DNA of 42,255 bases from assembly GCA_903881565.1 (NCBI GenBank), contig CAIRTR010000147.1, positions 1 through 42,255 of the forward strand, written 5' to 3'. The translations under genes and the position numbers were made by a program. Within the stretch, counting starts at the first letter, position 1. Each line of letters starts with the position of its first letter. Below, in pieces: positions 15,355-23,277 of this stretch. The DNA is from Oligoflexia bacterium. Lineage in GTDB: Bacteria > Bdellovibrionota > UBA1018. The notes beneath the pieces are model-generated. The model had not been told where the DNA came from. It saw nothing but the letters and a program-made list of their open reading frames with translations, and ran no database searches.

Positions 15355-17913
15355 TCAGTCGAGCGACCGCCCACCGATCTGCGCAGGGGGATTTTTTCCA
15401 ACGACCCCAGCCAGTCCACTCACACCTGCGAACGCCTCCGCTTCGTATCCTGTGGCGAGATAAATGAGTTTAAAACCCATCGCCAGCACCCTTGGAACTA
15501 AATCCTGACCCTTGAGATCTTTCCCAAGATTTGAGTCGATAAAGACCGGCGTTGATCGATCCAATGACTCCAACGCGACAAAAAATGACGCCGGCTCAGC
15601 GTAAGCCAAAAGTTTCTTACCATTTTGCTTTGCAACCAGGCTCCACGTTGAAATCACCAATGAGTCATCATCAATCAAGATTGCGTCGGCGAACTCACGG
15701 GCTGCCCCAAAAGAAATCGGCACAAATCCCGCCATCCCCTTGGGAATCATTCGCACCTTCAACCGCTGGCACCCTTCCAAGATCTGATGTTCCTCGAACC
15801 GACTCGTCACAAGTATACTTTGTGACCCAATACCATGCTCATCAATCAAACTAAGGCCCGTTTCTTGAAAACCAATGAGTTCATAATCCGCAAGATAAAG
15901 AGCGCTTGCCGCTGCCGCCGAATTGTCCCTGACCCAATTCCGAAACTGCTCGGGAGTTGAAAGATGAACAATTGAAATGTTCTTCTCCACAACGCGCAAT
16001 GATTCCCAACGGCCCTGCCAGATTTGATGAATGCTTGTATCGTCATCCAGCACCACAACAGACGAACCTGGGATCAGCTTCAGCTCTGAAACAAACCATT
16101 GGGGCGCGGGCACTTGAGGAAGAACAAGGGTGACTGATGTACCTACCCCGACTTCCGAACCTATACGAAGTTGCCCACTCCAGGACTCAACCGCGGTGCG
16201 CGCATGAAAAAGTCCAAGACCCGAGCCGCCGGCTTTACCGTGGGTTTCACCACGCTGACCGATTTTGGCCAAGACCGCGGGCGAAATTCCTTTGCCATTG
16301 TCCCTAACAGTAACTTCAATTTCCGCCCCATTACCCAAGAGGGAAAGCGTTACCAACCCCTTCTCGCCCAAAGCTTCGACCGCATTATTAATCAGATTCG
16401 AAACGACTCGTTTGAATTCTGTCGGTTGAATTTTTGAAAATAATCCATAAGCGCTTGCATCAACCCGCCCATCAATCTCAATATCGATCATTGAACGATA
16501 CTGTAGTCGCTTTTCAGTAATGAGTGGTTCCAGAAGACTCGAAAGCAATTGCGAGCTCACCTGCTCCTCGGTTTTCACTCCGCTCCCGATCCCCGGCATT
16601 GAAACCCCGGTTTCATTGAAGGCTTTAATCTGTCGGTTTTTATCGAGAAGATTATTTGCAATATCTCTGATTCGATTCAATGCCCCACGAATCATCAAGC
16701 GTTTATCCTCAGGAAGGACAACGAGATCTTTTTCCAAGGAACTCATTGCCGCCAAAGGGGAGCGAATATCGTGTGCAACCTGGGAGGCCATCTGAACCAA
16801 TGCCTGGTTGCGCTCCCGATCCACTGCATTTTTTTGACTTTCGGCAAGCTTGCTTACCATCCGGTTGAAACTATCTGCCAGGCTGATGAACTCGAGTGCC
16901 CCTTTAACTTGTATCTTCGCGCCCAAATCGTTGGTTCTCATGATCGCCTCAACACCCGAATTGATCACATTCAGTTCCCGAACCAAAAGCCGCGAAAGAA
17001 ATATCGCGACGACACCACTGATCAAAACAAGAACCGAGAGCAACGCGAGAAGCCCTCTCCGCAAGCCTGCAAGATCATCCAAAAAAGGCTGAAGAGAAAC
17101 ATGGGCGCGCAGAAGATAAAAATATTCCCCGGAAGCGGTACTGATCTTCTTCACTCGACACTCGCAACAGTTCTTTGTGCCAGCGGGGATTTGAGTGTTA
17201 AGAACCAGATTCTTCGCATCGAGTTTAACCTCTTCTTGAGATAACTCTCGCAGATCAATGATTTGACCATGGGTAAGCTTCCCATCTGATGAAATTGAGC
17301 CTAATTCGAATCCGCTAGGTGAAAACAGGCCGATCGATTGGATATTTTTGTCCGAGCGCACGACTTCAAGAAGCGTGTCGGCAATGAATTTCATATGATA
17401 TCCCACTTCCAAAACTCGAGTCTTATTATGATTGGGTATCATTGTAAACTTGTAGGGCCCCGTGTATGGATTACTGGGAATAATTGAGGTCTGCTGCAAA
17501 GAGGTTCCGCCTGTTAATAACTGACGGTACTCAGCGCAAAAATCAAAAAGCTTATATGGCAACAACTCTGCTGGGAGGTCAGTGTGCCTTATAAATTTCC
17601 CGGTATCGTCGGTGATATAGAAATGGGAAACATGAAGGTCATTTGCAAGAATGCGAAGATCTTCGCTCGTCGGCAAACCCTTTAACTTTTCGATCTGATA
17701 CAAAACTGAAATAGCATTCTGACTGACCTTGTCGACCGTGAGATCCATTTCTTTCATCGCACTCGCGATCACTCGACCTAAAGATCGGTATCGGATGAGG
17801 TACTGATTATGTAGGTTGGCTGAAATAACTCTGTCAGCATATATCGCCGCAACAAAAAGAAGCGCAACCATCGGGATAAACAGCGCCAGGAACAGCCTAT
17901 TGGTGAATCGCAT
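15355..17913 (-). CDS. Membrane-bound hybrid histidine kinase with two C-terminal receiver-like domains
   Basis: An 852-aa sensor kinase. A first transmembrane helix (FLALFIPMVALLFVAAIYA) leads to a ~250-residue periplasmic sensor with a Cache-like FYITDDTGKFIRHTD and a CCEC cysteine cluster. A second helix (LLALLSVLVLISGVVAIFL) is followed by a HAMP-like region, then HisKA MASQVAHDIRSPLAAMSS (His ~381), N box LINNAVEAL and G box GGSGLGLFHARTAVE. Two receiver-like segments follow, VVVLDDDTSIHQIW (~617; candidate Asp in YLADYE ~674) and AILIDDDSLVISTW (~747; candidate Asp in VFIDSNL ~791). The second lacks a convincing conserved Lys/Thr arrangement and may be degenerate. The signal and the output partner are unknown. 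Confidence 0.85.
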   Translation of the reverse strand: MRFTNRLFLALFIPMVALLFVAAIYADRVISANLHNQYLIRYRSLGRVIASAMKEMDLTVDKVSQNAISVLYQIEKLKGLPTSEDLRILANDLHVSHFYITDDTGKFIRHTDLPAELLPYKLFDFCAEYRQLLTGGTSLQQTSIIPSNPYTGPYKFTMIPNHNKTRVLEVGYHMKFIADTLLEVVRSDKNIQSIGLFSPSGFELGSISSDGKLTHGQIIDLRELSQEEVKLDAKNLVLNTQIPAGTKNCCECRVKKISTASGEYFYLLRAHVSLQPFLDDLAGLRRGLLALLSVLVLISGVVAIFLSRLLVRELNVINSGVEAIMRTNDLGAKIQVKGALEFISLADSFNRMVSKLAESQKNAVDRERNQALVQMASQVAHDIRSPLAAMSSLEKDLVVLPEDKRLMIRGALNRIRDIANNLLDKNRQIKAFNETGVSMPGIGSGVKTEEQVSSQLLSSLLEPLITEKRLQYRSMIDIEIDGRVDASAYGLFSKIQPTEFKRVVSNLINNAVEALGEKGLVTLSLLGNGAEIEVTVRDNGKGISPAVLAKIGQRGETHGKAGGSGLGLFHARTAVESWSGQLRIGSEVGVGTSVTLVLPQVPAPQWFVSELKLIPGSSVVVLDDDTSIHQIWQGRWESLRVVEKNISIVHLSTPEQFRNWVRDNSAAAASALYLADYELIGFQETGLSLIDEHGIGSQSILVTSRFEEHQILEGCQRLKVRMIPKGMAGFVPISFGAAREFADAILIDDDSLVISTWSLVAKQNGKKLLAYAEPASFFVALESLDRSTPVFIDSNLGKDLKGQDLVPRVLAMGFKLIYLATGYEAEAFAGVSGLAGVVGKNPPAQIGGRSLD

Positions 17914-17990
17914 TTAACAATTCTCTACTGACTCCACTTAGCAGGCAATAGATAACTTTTTGAACAACAACTTTAGAACACTTTGAATGC

Positions 17991-18995
17991 CTATCTTTTT
18001 TGCAGAGTTATTCGAGCAACAGAACTCTTATGATCAAACACCCGCTGGAGTTTACTCAAAAAACTTAAAAACCCGTATAAAACTTCACGCTCGAGCGTAG
18101 GTTTTTCCTTAGTAGTGACCGCAAATGCATTCCTGAAGAATTTAGGGAGAATTCGAATCGCTTGATCTTCGATCATTGAGTTTACCGTCTGTGCCATAAT
18201 CCATGAGTCATCCAAATACTGCACAGAGACAATCGTCATATTATTTCTAGGAGCCAAGCTCTCGAGGCCCTTCACACTTAGAATATTGAGATGCCTGGGT
18301 GCATGGTATCCCCCCCAATGGTGATGCCGGGTCAAATTGAAGTGTACTCCTTCCGGAACAGGCATATCGATCACAAGAATTGAATTCTCCTTCATTACAC
18401 GAAGGGAATCCTGCAGCAAGATTGAAGGGTCTTCCAAGTGCTCAATAACATGCGAAGCATAAATCAAGTCAAACTGCTTATCGGTTTGGCGTAGAAAATC
18501 CTGTCCAATGAGTGTCTCGAAACTTTCTGACATGCTCAGACCCTGTGGGAGTGATGGCTCATAGGCTGTCAAATGTTCCTTATTGAACCCCATCTCCGCA
18601 AGCATTTTTAAGCGAAACCCGTCACCGGCCCCATAATCTAAAACAAAAAGATCGTTAGGTCGCTGCTTTCCAAGATCTGCAGCTCGCGATTGAATTTCCT
18701 CAGACAGAGCCGTTCTGAGTTTGGAATAATATCGATTACCCCAAAAGGATTTTTCGTATTTAGCAAAATTTGCACTCAAGTGAAACGAATAGTAATCACT
18801 AGGATAGGCAGCAGCAATCACCGCGTGCCCTGGAAAAGGTACAATCTTCAACGTTCCGCAAGATTGACAACTCAAGAAACTATATTGTTCCCGAGTCGAT
18901 CGGTATTCGTGGTCACCTGCTTGGCCCACCACATTTAGGCAGGTCGACCCACATGCTAAACAGTCATTAGTAGCTATATCGCCATTTTCCTTCAA
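17991..18995 (-). CDS. Class I SAM-dependent methyltransferase with N-terminal zinc-ribbon-like segment
   Basis: A 334-aa protein. The N-terminus has paired cysteines, CLACGST and CQSCGTLK ~30 residues apart, typical of the zinc-binding lead in some Methyltransf_23-type enzymes that act on sugars or lipids. The SAM-binding motif I is FVLDYGAGDGFRLKML, and YASHVIEHLEDPSILLQD is the following conserved segment. HHHWGGYHAPRHLNIL is another family hallmark. Many relatives sit in polysaccharide or natural-product clusters; here no such neighbours are visible, so the substrate is unknown. It is 77 nt upstream of the kinase gene on the same strand and is divergent from the HNH gene across a 131-nt gap. 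Confidence 0.85.
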   Translation of the reverse strand: MKENGDIATNDCLACGSTCLNVVGQAGDHEYRSTREQYSFLSCQSCGTLKIVPFPGHAVIAAAYPSDYYSFHLSANFAKYEKSFWGNRYYSKLRTALSEEIQSRAADLGKQRPNDLFVLDYGAGDGFRLKMLAEMGFNKEHLTAYEPSLPQGLSMSESFETLIGQDFLRQTDKQFDLIYASHVIEHLEDPSILLQDSLRVMKENSILVIDMPVPEGVHFNLTRHHHWGGYHAPRHLNILSVKGLESLAPRNNMTIVSVQYLDDSWIMAQTVNSMIEDQAIRILPKFFRNAFAVTTKEKPTLEREVLYGFLSFLSKLQRVFDHKSSVARITLQKR

Positions 18996-19083
18996 AAAAG
19001 ATCCTCTCCAAATTCCAACTATAACCCGATATCTACTTTCTCAAACCCCGACCAAAATAACCACAGATTTCCAAAATCAATCC

Positions 19084-19100
19084 CTGGCACCCCCTTTGCA
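19084..19100 (+). promoter_or_regulatory. Sigma-54-type -24/-12 promoter upstream of the HNH gene
   Basis: TGGCAC at 19085-19090 and TTGCA at 19096-19100 give GG-N10-GC with consensus bases on both sides, a near-perfect sigma-54 element. Transcription would start ~12 nt after the GC, just upstream of AGGAGG and the ATG at 19127. Similar but less perfect elements precede array units 2-4. Confidence 0.65.
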
Positions 19101-19126
19101 CAGCACCTCCCCCACAGGAGGTCCTT

Positions 19127-20167
19127 ATGGATCAAAATTTAGACACGCTTTCAAGAATTTCTAATGAGGAACTGCTCGCCACCACCCGCACACTCGCTGA
19201 AAACGAAAGGCGAATCAGCATCAATATTCTGCATCACCTTGCGGAAGTCGATCGTAGGCGGGCGTATGCGAAGCTGGGGCACGCAAGCCTTTGGGATTAC
19301 GTTCTCAAAGAATTGAAATACTCTGAAAGTGCCGCATATCGCCGGATTTCAGCGATGCGGGCGATAAAAGATGTTCCGGAGTTAGGTAAGAAAATCGAAG
19401 CCGGATCTTTGAGCGTCACGACAGTAAGTCAGATTCAGAGCTTTCTCAAAGCGGAGCGTGAGCAAGCTCACAAAAAGTATTCGCCATCCCAAAAGGCCGC
19501 ACTCTATGAAAAATGTGAAAACAAAAGCTCGCGCGAGGTCACGCGCGAACTACTCACCGTCTCACCTCTTGCGATCAGAGTCCAAAAAGAGCGCGCATTG
19601 ACCGAAAACAGGACCATGATCAGTTTTGTGGCCGATACAGATCTGCTCGGAAAAATTCACAGGGTTCGGGATCTCAGCGTACCGCGCCTGCGCGATCCAG
19701 CGTCCTATCCTGAGTTGATGGATTTGATGAGTGAGGTGACACTCGATGAGATCGATCCCTTGAGAAGAACGCCGAAACCGAGAAGCAAGCTAGCAGCACC
19801 CTCCACGCCAGAAAGACCCGACAACATCGTTGCGCTTATTGCGCCGAAACCAAATCAATCAGTCGGGCACACTCCAAACCCAAGTCGCGAGGCCGCCATC
19901 CCTTCCCGCTCCGTCTCCCCCACGCTTCGCGCGCAAATCTGGCGCGAGTTCGGTGGCCGCTGCGGATACGTCTCGCCTGAGACAGGCAAGCGATGTGATT
20001 CCACTTTTGGGCTCGAGATTGAGCACTGCAAACCCTTCGCCTTAGGCGGCGACTCAAAAGATCCCGAGAATCTCAAACTCTTGTGTCGCCATCACAACCA
20101 GTGGCAGGCGATTGAGACTTATGGGTTGAAGAAAATGGATAAATTTCTGAACCCAAAAGAAAACTGA
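19127..20167 (+). CDS. DUF222-like HNH endonuclease
   Basis: A 346-aa protein. The N-terminal ~150 residues are helical (NERRISINILHHLAEVDRRR, LGHASLWDYVLKEL, SESAAYRRISAMRAIKDVP) like the DUF222-type region that often precedes HNH domains. A proline-rich linker leads to a C-terminal HNH nuclease: RAQIWREFGGRCGY, LEIEHCKPFALGG and NLKLLCRHHNQWQ, with the Cys residues and the final His-rich motif expected for metal binding. It is a probable DNA nuclease whose target is unknown. The start has AGGAGG and lies behind a sigma-54-type promoter. The stop is only 8 nt before the GTG start of array unit 1, so nuclease and first array gene are probably one transcript. Confidence 0.85.
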   Translation: MDQNLDTLSRISNEELLATTRTLAENERRISINILHHLAEVDRRRAYAKLGHASLWDYVLKELKYSESAAYRRISAMRAIKDVPELGKKIEAGSLSVTTVSQIQSFLKAEREQAHKKYSPSQKAALYEKCENKSSREVTRELLTVSPLAIRVQKERALTENRTMISFVADTDLLGKIHRVRDLSVPRLRDPASYPELMDLMSEVTLDEIDPLRRTPKPRSKLAAPSTPERPDNIVALIAPKPNQSVGHTPNPSREAAIPSRSVSPTLRAQIWREFGGRCGYVSPETGKRCDSTFGLEIEHCKPFALGGDSKDPENLKLLCRHHNQWQAIETYGLKKMDKFLNPKEN

Positions 20168-20175
20168 GTTTTGTG

Positions 20176-20556
20176 GTGCACGATTTACCAACGCAAACCA
20201 AAAATCTGGTGAGTTGCCTCACGTCGAAAGTCCGAAGCGACAATCCCCATTTGAAACGGCCCACAATTGATGTTGAATTTGACATGATCCACGCCAAGAA
20301 CTCATCTGGAGTCATGACTCTTCATTTAGTCGCGCGTGATCAGCGAACCAAATCCTACATCTATATGGCCGAGACTGGAAAAGATGCCAATGAATGGGTC
20401 GCCAAACAGAGCGAATTCTACGGTCGGATCTACCTTTTTGTTCGGCATATACTTGAACTTTTAAGCGAGGAAAATACAGTCCTAAGTCTTTCCGAAAAGG
20501 GACGTATTCTTGTAGAAATCGCAAAATGTGAGTTCCAGAAAATCATGCGCTCTTAA
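20176..20556 (+). CDS. Array protein A, unit 1 (unknown function)
   Basis: A 126-aa cytoplasmic protein with no signal peptide, membrane helix or known domain that I recognise. Its relatives in the array share HDLPSQTxNLVSCLTSKV, RSDNPxLKRPTI, SYIYLAE, SEFYxRIYLFVRHIL and a C-terminal EFQxxxR. The start here is GTG at 20176, aligned with the ATG of the other three; the ORF track uses a GTG one codon earlier. No ribosome binding site is visible, but the HNH stop 8 nt upstream suggests coupling. This copy has a variant middle (MIHAKNSSGVMT) and ends KIMRS, like unit 4. It overlaps the convergent B gene by 14 nt. Confidence 0.8.
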   Translation: MHDLPTQTKNLVSCLTSKVRSDNPHLKRPTIDVEFDMIHAKNSSGVMTLHLVARDQRTKSYIYMAETGKDANEWVAKQSEFYGRIYLFVRHILELLSEENTVLSLSEKGRILVEIAKCEFQKIMRS

Positions 20557-20959
20557 GCTGACGAATCATCTCGGAGACAGACTCCTTTAAGGCACGGTCA
20601 CTTATTTTCACTTTCGGCAACCTAGAGAACGACTTATAGAAGTCAACCTCTGGCTTCTTGGTGATGTTTTCGTAGGCGACTACAAATTTGTTTCCTCTAT
20701 AAGTAAGAACTTGTTCAGTTGGACTCACCGCAACTGCGATATATTTTTGATTTCCTGGTATTTGCCAGAGCCACATAGTCATTTCGGCACGCTCTTGAAA
20801 AAAATGGCGTTTACCAAACACAACCCCACCTTCAACATCAATCACTTCCTGAACAAATACGGCTTGCAGTTTCTTAAATTCGGCTAATGAATAAGAAACG
20901 ACCTCCTCATCCGTACCAAAAACTCTTTCTGATTGCGTCTGTTCCTCGCCTACTGACAT
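20543..20959 (-). CDS. Array protein B, unit 1 (unknown function)
   Basis: A 138-aa protein without signal peptide or recognised domain. Family features are the N-terminal MSVGEEQTQS, the helical DEEVVSYSLAEFKKLQAVFVQEV, a glycine-aromatic core (FGKRHFFQER, WLWQIPGNQKYIAVAV, LTYRGNKFVVAYENI) and the C-terminal LPKVKISDRALKESVSEMIR. The fold cannot be named from sequence alone. The ATG sits inside the palindrome TGACATGTCA and lacks a ribosome binding site. A 90-nt tract covering its 5' end is identical to unit 3, while its C-terminus resembles unit 4. The 14-nt overlap with gene A makes antisense interaction of the two transcripts possible. Confidence 0.8.
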   Translation of the reverse strand: MSVGEEQTQSERVFGTDEEVVSYSLAEFKKLQAVFVQEVIDVEGGVVFGKRHFFQERAEMTMWLWQIPGNQKYIAVAVSPTEQVLTYRGNKFVVAYENITKKPEVDFYKSFSRLPKVKISDRALKESVSEMIRQLKSA

Positions 20960-20975
20960 GTCAACGTTTCGGCAT
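20955..20975 (-). promoter_or_regulatory. Invariant 21-nt block over the B start codon, unit 1
   Basis: On the + strand this block begins GACATGTCAACGTTTCGG, is identical in all four units and includes the leftward ATG. In units 1-3 it is part of the 10-bp palindrome TGACATGTCA, a candidate regulator or translation-control site. Confidence 0.55.
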
Positions 20976-21016
20976 TTGAGCCCAAATTCTGAATGCGGTT
21001 TTTATCTCCAATGAAT

Positions 21017-21030
21017 GTCAGAAATCTGAC
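21017..21030 (+). promoter_or_regulatory. 14-nt dyad GTCA-N6-TGAC in spacer 1
   Basis: GTCAGAAATCTGAC is a 5+5 bp inverted repeat. It ends 157 nt before the GG of the sigma-54-like element of unit 2, a distance suited to an upstream activator site. Confidence 0.5.
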
Positions 21031-21186
21031 TCTGCAACTTAAGATCCAGTTTCGAGCCCGAGGGTCCAAGTTGTGGAGCTAAAGATCAGTTGGGAGTAAA
21101 CCTGGAGCCGGCATGATTAATCGGATTAGTTCTTCATTTCAAGCATTTCATCAAGGCTTCAAAATAGAACCGCCCTAAATGCACTT

Positions 21187-21200
21187 GGCCCAGCCTTCGC
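21187..21200 (+). promoter_or_regulatory. Sigma-54-like element of array unit 2
   Basis: TTGGCCCAGCCTTCGCAC gives GG-N10-GC with the second half TCGC instead of TTGC. The GC ends 13 nt before the ATG of gene A, so a transcript would begin about 2-3 nt before the start codon. Confidence 0.45.
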
Positions 21201-21213
21201 ACACCGTGGCCCC

Positions 21214-21594
21214 ATGCACGATTTACCCTCGCAAGCCCAGAATCTTATAAGCTGTCTCACCTCAAAAGTCCGAAGCGACAACCCTCATTTGAAGCGGCCC
21301 ACGATTGAGGTTGAATTTGATCTCATCGAAGCCGCAAACGCCACGGGAAGACTAACTCTTCATTTAGTTGCGCGTGACCGAAGAACTAGATCCTACATCT
21401 ATCTCGCCGAAACTGACAAAACACCTAACCGATGGATCGGAAAAGAGAGTGAGTTCTACAGTCGAATCTTTCTTTTTGTTAGGCATATCCTTCGCTTTTT
21501 AGAAGGCGAAAATAGCAGCCTGAGCCTATTCGAAAGTGGAACTGCCCTTAAGACGATTGCCAAGCGAGAATTTCAAACCCTTATTCGCCGTTAA
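21214..21594 (+). CDS. Array protein A, unit 2 (unknown function)
   Basis: A 126-aa paralogue of the unit 1 A protein. It keeps CLTSKVRSDNPHLKRPTI, LTLHLVARDRRT, SYIYLAETD and SEFYSRIFLFVRHIL, and differs mainly around residues 40-50 and 70-80. It ends FQTLIRR, like unit 3. The ATG has no ribosome binding site, and the sigma-54-like element just upstream would give a nearly leaderless mRNA. It overlaps its convergent B partner by 14 nt. Confidence 0.8.
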   Translation: MHDLPSQAQNLISCLTSKVRSDNPHLKRPTIEVEFDLIEAANATGRLTLHLVARDRRTRSYIYLAETDKTPNRWIGKESEFYSRIFLFVRHILRFLEGENSSLSLFESGTALKTIAKREFQTLIRR

Positions 21595-21997
21595 GACAGC
21601 TAACAAGGCCTGCAACTGATTCTTTCAACTTACTTTCGTTGATCTTATACTTCGGCAACTTTGAGTAGGATGCGTAAGATACAATCTCGGGTTTATGAAC
21701 AAAATTCTCGTAAGCGATAACGAATTTCTTTCCCTTATAGGTAAGTTCCTGATTTCCGTCAGTCATGGTTACGGCTACAAATTTTTGAGTTCCAGGTATG
21801 TGCCACAACCACCTCGTCATGTCATCTCGCTCTTGAAAAAAATGGCGTTTACCAAACGCAACCCCACCTTCAACATCAATCACTTCCTGAACAAAAAGGG
21901 CTTGCTCATTCTTGAATTCGTTAAGTGAATACGAAAGAACTTCTTCATCCGTCTTAAAAAGCATTGGTGATTGCGTCTGTTCCTCGCCTACTGACAT
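21581..21997 (-). CDS. Array protein B, unit 2 (unknown function)
   Basis: A 138-aa B paralogue. The N-terminus MSVGEEQTQSPMLFKTDEEVLSYSLNEFK resembles unit 4 at DNA level (TTCTTCATCCGT tract), the middle VIDVEGGVAFGKRHFFQERDD is close to unit 1, and the C-terminus LPKYKINESKLKESVAG resembles unit 3. No domain is recognised. The start codon lies in the invariant 21-nt block and there is no ribosome binding site. Confidence 0.8.
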   Translation of the reverse strand: MSVGEEQTQSPMLFKTDEEVLSYSLNEFKNEQALFVQEVIDVEGGVAFGKRHFFQERDDMTRWLWHIPGTQKFVAVTMTDGNQELTYKGKKFVIAYENFVHKPEIVSYASYSKLPKYKINESKLKESVAGLVSCLNGE

Positions 21998-22013
21998 GTC
22001 AACGTTTCGGCAT
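21993..22013 (-). promoter_or_regulatory. Invariant 21-nt block over the B start codon, unit 2
   Basis: Same sequence and position as in unit 1, including palindrome TGACATGTCA over the ATG. The flanking spacer has diverged, which suggests selection on the block. Confidence 0.55.
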
Positions 22014-22054
22014 CCTAAACGAGATTCTGAATCCCATTTTTGGTCGCGATGATT

Positions 22055-22068
22055 GTCAAAAATCTAAC
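22055..22068 (+). promoter_or_regulatory. 14-nt dyad in spacer 2 (one half-site mismatch)
   Basis: GTCAAAAATCTAAC keeps the left half GTCA but has TAAC for TGAC. It ends 156 nt before the GG of the unit 3 promoter-like element. Confidence 0.4.
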
Positions 22069-22223
22069 ACCCCAACTCAGATCCGGTTTCGAGCTCCAGA
22101 GTCCGAATTGCAGAGTCAAAGATACGCTGACAGAAAACTCGCAAATCGTTTGGACGCCAATATTGGGTTGTAATTTCCCATACTTCAGTCAGGCTTCAAA
22201 ACCGAAACAACCTGGATACAGTT

Positions 22224-22237
22224 GGCCCAGCCTTCGC
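22224..22237 (+). promoter_or_regulatory. Sigma-54-like element of array unit 3
   Basis: TTGGCCCAGCCTTCGCAC is identical to unit 2 and lies 13 nt before the ATG at 22251. Confidence 0.45.
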
Positions 22238-22250
22238 ACACCGTGGCCCT

Positions 22251-22631
22251 ATGCACGATTTACCCTCCCAAACCAAGAACCTTGTAGACTGCCTCACTTC
22301 AAAGGTGAGGAGTGACAACCCCCAATTGAGGCGGCCCACGATTGAGGTTAAATTTGACCTCATGGACGCCAAAAACTATGATGGGGACCTTACACTCCAT
22401 TTAATTGCGCGCGACTGGAGCACCAAATCCTATATCTATCTCGCTGAACTCGAATCTGAAAGCAGCGAATGGGTAGGAAAAGGGAGTGAGTTCTATAGTC
22501 GAATTTACGTTTTTGTCAGGCACATCCTCCGTTTATCAGAGGAGGAAAGCATTGGCTTAAGCCCGTCCGAAAATGGGCGACTACTCGTGGAGACAGCGAC
22601 GCGAGAATTTCAGATGCTCATTCGCCGTTAA
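22251..22631 (+). CDS. Array protein A, unit 3 (unknown function)
   Basis: A 126-aa A paralogue with CLTSKVRSDNPQLRRPTIEV, LTLHLIARD, SYIYLAELE, WVGKGSEFYSRIYVFVRHIL and the end FQMLIRR. The region ~39-50 (DAKNYDGD) and the helix before the C-terminus vary most between copies. No ribosome binding site is visible. It overlaps convergent B by 14 nt. Confidence 0.8.
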   Translation: MHDLPSQTKNLVDCLTSKVRSDNPQLRRPTIEVKFDLMDAKNYDGDLTLHLIARDWSTKSYIYLAELESESSEWVGKGSEFYSRIYVFVRHILRLSEEESIGLSPSENGRLLVETATREFQMLIRR

Positions 22632-23034
22632 GGGCTGACACAAGCCCATGAACGGATTCCTTCAGCTTACTTTCGTTGATTTTGTATTTCGGTAATTTTG
22701 AGAAGGATTTATAAAATACGATCTCTGGCTTACTCATGATATTCGCGTACGAAATAACGATTTTTTTCCCTCTTAAAGTCAAAACCTGTGCCGAGTCACT
22801 CATGGCGACCGCTACATACTTCTTAGTCCCAGGCAGATCCCAGAGCCATCTCCTCATTTCGTTACGATCTTGAAAGAGATGTCTCGTGCCAAACCCAAAC
22901 CCGCCTTCAACATCAATCACTTCTTGAACAAACACGGCCCGCTCTTTTTTGAATTCATTCAGTGAATAAGAAACGACCTCCTCATCCGTACCAAAAACTC
23001 TTTCTGATTGCGTCTGTTCCTCGCCTACTGACAT
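22618..23034 (-). CDS. Array protein B, unit 3 (unknown function)
   Basis: The ORF track starts at 23127, but the ATG at 23034 matches the start used by the three sister copies and gives the same 138 residues. Sequence features are MSVGEEQTQSERVFGTDEEVVSYSLNEF (DNA identical to unit 1 for 90 nt), GFGTRHLFQDRNEMRRWLWDLPGTKKYVAVAM, and LPKYKINESKLKESVHG as in unit 2. No known domain is recognised and no ribosome binding site is seen. Confidence 0.8.
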   Translation of the reverse strand: MSVGEEQTQSERVFGTDEEVVSYSLNEFKKERAVFVQEVIDVEGGFGFGTRHLFQDRNEMRRWLWDLPGTKKYVAVAMSDSAQVLTLRGKKIVISYANIMSKPEIVFYKSFSKLPKYKINESKLKESVHGLVSALNGE

Positions 23035-23050
23035 GTCAACGTTTCGGCAT
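23030..23050 (-). promoter_or_regulatory. Invariant 21-nt block over the B start codon, unit 3
   Basis: Identical to units 1, 2 and 4, and part of a 90-nt tract (22963-23052) that is identical to 20888-20977 of unit 1. Confidence 0.55.
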
Positions 23051-23106
23051 TTTGGGCGAAATTCTGAAAACGTTTTTGACTGATTGACGGCTTCGGAGCA
23101 GAGGGG

Positions 23107-23120
23107 GTCAAAGTATTGAC
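23107..23120 (+). promoter_or_regulatory. 14-nt dyad GTCAA-N4-TTGAC in spacer 3
   Basis: GTCAAAGTATTGAC is a 5+5 bp inverted repeat ending 158 nt before the GG of the unit 4 element. Its distance to the upstream B gene (73 nt) differs from spacers 1 and 2 (58 nt), so spacing is kept only on the promoter side. Confidence 0.5.
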
Positions 23121-23277
23121 GCCTCAACTCTTAGTCCAAATTCGAGCCTGGTGGTTCGAGATCCGGAAGCATGATTCATTGGACGTCGAATCCATCGATG
23201 AAAATATCTGCGTCGATTATCCCAACAAAACCGAATGTCCTGCGCCTTTACATAAGGAATCATGAACACGCTAAGTT

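Noticed and set aside
20543-20556. Classical toxin-antitoxin operon
   Set aside because: Type II pairs are normally co-directional and co-transcribed. These genes converge and neither matches a known toxin or antitoxin pattern, so the label is not supported.
21964-22315. ORFs in array spacers (21964-22173, 22040-22315, 23108-23293)
   Set aside because: They are not conserved between the homologous spacers and lack ribosome binding sites; they are chance frames.
23143-23165. tRNA-like TTCGAG sequences in the third spacer
   Set aside because: No acceptor stem or anticodon arm can be formed around them; they are part of a spacer block shared between units.
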